Origin: CAYXFZ01 sp964464385
Lineage (GTDB): Bacteria; Planctomycetota; UBA1135
Direction of reading: 5' to 3'
Assembly (NCBI GenBank): GCA_964464385.1
Contig: CAYXFZ010000001.1
Coordinates: 1-64,000 of the forward strand
DNA: 64,000 nucleotides
Below, piece after piece: positions 62,238 to 64,000 of the stretch. The translations under genes and the position numbers were made by a program. The notes below the pieces were generated by a model. The model saw only the letters and a list, made by a program, of their open reading frames with translations, ran no database searches and was not told the DNA's origin. The first letter of the stretch is position 1; each line of letters opens with the position of its first letter.

Positions 62238-62771
62238 ATGAAATCCTTGCAGTTCTTCCCCGCCCTGCTTTCCTTCCTTCTGTTTGGCGCTTGCACTACG
62301 CCGCCGCCAACCGCCGAAGAGGCCGCCTGGGCCGAGGCTCAATTTGCCAACTTCAAGGCCTTGGCCGGCAACTGGGTCGCCCCTGAAGACAGCGATTTTC
62401 CGCCGATCGATGGCGTATCCATTGCTTACAAGGTGACGGCCGCCGGCCATACCGTGGAAGAAACCTTGGTGCCGGGGTCACCAATGGAAATGATTTCCAT
62501 GATTCACTTGGACAACGGTCGCCTCATGATGACGCACTATTGCGCCGCCGGAAACCAACCCCGCATGTTGGCCAAGCCCGGCAAAGACGGCGCTGTCGAA
62601 TTTGATTTTGTGGACATCACCAACCTTGCCTCCCCTGATGCCCTTCACATTCATGATGCGGTTTACTATTTTGATTCCGCCACCAGTTTTCGCAGCAAGT
62701 GGAGCTCTTGGCGAAACGGCGCGCATAACGGATTCGTTTCCCTCGTTTTTACTCGCCCCGCGGCTAACTGA
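62238..62771 (+). CDS. Lipoprotein of unknown function, 177 aa
   Basis: ATG at 62238, 2 bp after the CHAT gene, with GGAGATAACC as ribosome site. Lipobox LLFGAC. The body (FKALAGNWVAPEDSD, HTVEETLVPGSPMEMISMIH, RLMMTHYCAAGNQPRML, YYFDSATSFRSKWSSW) resembles small lipocalin-like or DUF1579-type beta barrels known to bind hydrophobic ligands. Likely co-transcribed with the CHAT protein. Function unknown. Confidence 0.75.
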   Translation: MKSLQFFPALLSFLLFGACTTPPPTAEEAAWAEAQFANFKALAGNWVAPEDSDFPPIDGVSIAYKVTAAGHTVEETLVPGSPMEMISMIHLDNGRLMMTHYCAAGNQPRMLAKPGKDGAVEFDFVDITNLASPDALHIHDAVYYFDSATSFRSKWSSWRNGAHNGFVSLVFTRPAAN

Positions 62772-62812
62772 CGCCAGCGGACGCAGAGCAACCCGGGCTG
62801 AGATTTCCTTAA

Positions 62813-62818
62813 TATACT
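62813..62818 (+). promoter_or_regulatory. Putative -10 box (TATACT) before the remnant at 62828
   Basis: 9 nt before the ATG at 62828, the same layout as intact genes, so it looks like a surviving promoter of a deleted gene. Confidence 0.3.
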
Positions 62819-62827
62819 GCGGGTCCT

Positions 62828-62997
62828 ATGCCAAAGACCCTTTTCCCTTCCGTCGGCCTGGCTCAATCCACATGAATGGGGACGCCACACTAAGCCAAAC
62901 CGTGCCCGCTGGCGTTTCGGGCCAAATCGTTTGGTTTCATGGTGCGGACTTGGGCCTAAAGGCTTTGTTTCGCCCCTTGACCAGGACGATTGGCTAG
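62828..62997 (+). pseudogene. Short remnant: N-terminal end joined to a beta-type C-terminal tail
   Basis: A 15-codon frame (MPKTLFPSVGLAQST, 62828-62875) is followed, with an ATGA overlap, by a frame at 62872-62997 that encodes NGDATLSQTVPAGVSGQIVW and FHGADLGLKALFRPLTRTIG. The second part looks like the C-terminal tail found on the secreted proteins of this window (compare DASGNASLNKTVPVGAGGL of the subtilase). It is probably what is left of a secreted protein gene, though two tiny genes cannot be excluded. Its stop overlaps that of the next, convergent gene. Confidence 0.45.
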
Positions 62998-63458
62998 TCC
63001 AAATCTACCGAAGTGTTGTTGATTTTCGCAAACTCCTGGGCGTAAGTTTTGTCCTTAAATTCGTAGAGGATCTTTTTGCGAAAAGCGGAGACTTCTACTA
63101 AGAGAGGGGAAAGCCTTGAAAAAATTGCAAAAACAAAAAAGAGCAATCCAAGGGGAACGAGCTTTCGGACCCCAGGTCCAAGGTCGGAAATCGATGGAAC
63201 AAAGAAAAAGAAAAGGAGAAAGAGCAAGATGGCGGCAAGCCAGATTGAGGGGGTGCGCCAGCGCAATTGACGCTTGGCGCTGCGATTGCAACCTGAACAA
63301 CAAGGAATTTCTACCGAATGGGCGCGCCATGGCGGCCACAAAAATCGATCCTTGATTTTTAATTGGTCTTGTGGGTCATCCTGCCCACATTGAATGCACT
63401 GTGGGGGCCACTTAAGGACGACATCGGCAGGAAGTTCAACATCCGTAGTTTTTGCCAT
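62994..63458 (-). CDS. Small membrane protein with N-terminal zinc-ribbon-like cysteines
   Basis: 154 residues from an ATG at 63458. Cys pairs CIQCG and CCSGC lie about 30 residues apart and could bind zinc. Two membrane segments follow (IWLAAILLFLLFFFFVP and LVPLGLLFFVFAIFSRL), then a basic/acidic tail (FKDKTYAQEFAKINNTSVDL). I do not recognise the family. It lies just after the sialidase-like gene (5-bp gap) on the same strand and may be co-transcribed. Confidence 0.7.
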   Translation of the reverse strand: MAKTTDVELPADVVLKWPPQCIQCGQDDPQDQLKIKDRFLWPPWRAHSVEIPCCSGCNRSAKRQLRWRTPSIWLAAILLFLLFFFFVPSISDLGPGVRKLVPLGLLFFVFAIFSRLSPLLVEVSAFRKKILYEFKDKTYAQEFAKINNTSVDLD

Positions 63459-63463
63459 AGATT

Positions 63464-64000
63464 TTATTTCGGGTCCAGCTCCGAAAGCTGGAAGCGGACG
63501 GCCAGGATGTAGGGTGGTTTGCCCTCGTCCCAGTGGCCGTATGTGGTGGTAACGATGGTGCCGTCGGGCAGGACTTCGACGCCGGGGTAAGCGCAGTCCC
63601 AACGATGGAGGTTGTCCTTGAGGCGGATGCGGTATTGACCCTCGCGCCCCTGGAGAATGTCATCGAAAGTGCCGACCCAGCCAATCCAGTCCCCTTGGGT
63701 TGGGGATTTTCGCGCCGTGTCGCGGAAGGAAAGAAAGAGTCGACCGTCCGGCGCGTACACCCCAGTGTGTCGATCGCCGGTGAGGGCTCCGGTGGTTTGC
63801 TTGGGTTCACTCCAGGTTTTGCCTTCGTCCTCGCTGGTCATGAAAAAAGAATTGAGCTTGCGGCTATTCTCCCGCAACAAGACCAGCAAAGTTTTGCCAT
63901 CCGGCGAGCGGACGATGCCGGGCTCGCAAAGATGTGCCTGCGGATGGGTCGCGACAATTTTTGGATTGCCCCAACTCAGGCCGCCGTCTTGGGATCGGAT
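63464..64000 (-). CDS. Sialidase-like (BNR/Asp-box) glycosidase, 5' end beyond window
   Basis: At least 178 C-terminal residues; the frame stays open through the right edge. Two Asp boxes are visible (RSQDGGLSWGNP and TSEDEGKTWSEP), with EPGIVRSPDGKTLLVLLREN and YPGVEVLPDGTIVTTTYGHW, typical of the six-bladed sialidase/neuraminidase-like propeller. It may remove sialic acid or act on other glycans; the N-terminal catalytic Arg and Asp are outside the window. Position after sulfatases and GH enzymes in the same window fits a polysaccharide-degrading lifestyle. Confidence 0.85.
   Translation of the reverse strand: MRSQDGGLSWGNPKIVATHPQAHLCEPGIVRSPDGKTLLVLLRENSRKLNSFFMTSEDEGKTWSEPKQTTGALTGDRHTGVYAPDGRLFLSFRDTARKSPTQGDWIGWVGTFDDILQGREGQYRIRLKDNLHRWDCAYPGVEVLPDGTIVTTTYGHWDEGKPPYILAVRFQLSELDPK

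Noticed and set aside
1..64000. CRISPR arrays, insertion sequences, prophage genes and rRNA
   Set aside because: No spaced direct repeats, transposase/integrase motifs, phage structural genes or rRNA sequences were found on either strand.

Overview
The window looks like a chromosomal piece of a Gram-negative, GC-rich bacterium, most likely a marine Planctomycetota or close relative. This is an inference from gene content: KDO and LPS-export genes (an outer membrane), many lipoprotein and signal-peptide proteins, sulfatases, secreted proteins that share a C-terminal beta-type tail, several sigma/anti-sigma operons, a kinase-TPR protein, and an RRM RNA-binding protein. There is no rRNA, phage, insertion sequence or CRISPR array. 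Four 10-N assembly gaps all fall inside genes.

Layout. 1-3.3 kb (minus): kdsD-kdsC-lptC/A-like. 3.4-9.0 kb (plus): M50 protease, scpA, trxA, fmt, rsmB, a membrane protein and a xylose-isomerase-like TIM barrel. 9.0-13.9 kb (minus): an unknown protein, a LeuA-like aldolase and two sulfatases in one overlapping operon. 14.0-18.3 kb (plus): mgtE, lepB, ECF sigma, anti-sigma and a helical exported protein. 18.3-30.6 kb (plus): a membrane sulfatase-like enzyme, mnmH, purF, secreted GH13, a tandem secreted pair, a metalloprotease, an endonuclease/exonuclease/phosphatase remnant, tRNA-Arg (minus) and a calcium-repeat protein. 30.7-35.2 kb (plus): sigma, anti-sigma, lipoprotein, HEAT protein and a small unknown. 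35.2-38.6 kb (minus): HAD, moxR, nitrilase, nadE. 38.7-48.9 kb: TPR lipoprotein, sppA, subtilase, mscS, RRM protein, DUF4097 lipoprotein, glpD, lipid kinase, DUF1801, aquaporin. 49.0-53.5 kb (minus): a divergent sigma factor, a TPR protein, a small protein and a giant Ig-like protein. 53.5-54.2 kb is non-coding or decayed: a candidate structured RNA with terminator, DnaA-box-like repeats and a GH5 remnant. 54.2-64 kb: coiled-coil membrane protein, MATE, Ser/Thr kinase-TPR, a selenoprotein, CHAT-TPR, lipoprotein, zinc-ribbon protein and an edge-truncated sialidase-like gene.

The most notable item is a 73-residue SelW/Rdx-family selenoprotein (59455-59676, minus). It has an in-frame UGA in a CxxU motif, and a bacterial-SECIS-like stem-loop follows the UGA. 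Standard ORF calling misses it. It sits between a kinase-TPR gene and a caspase-like CHAT-TPR gene. mnmH (tRNA 2-selenouridine synthase) about 38 kb away independently supports selenium use.

Other patterns: three genes appear reduced to their two ends (29.2, 54.0 and 62.9 kb). Many -10-like hexamers lie 6-10 nt before start codons, suggesting leaderless transcripts. Two divergent gene pairs share the same overlapping ATTATAGTTC promoter core. Operon genes are joined by NTGA overlaps, including hidden TTG starts.
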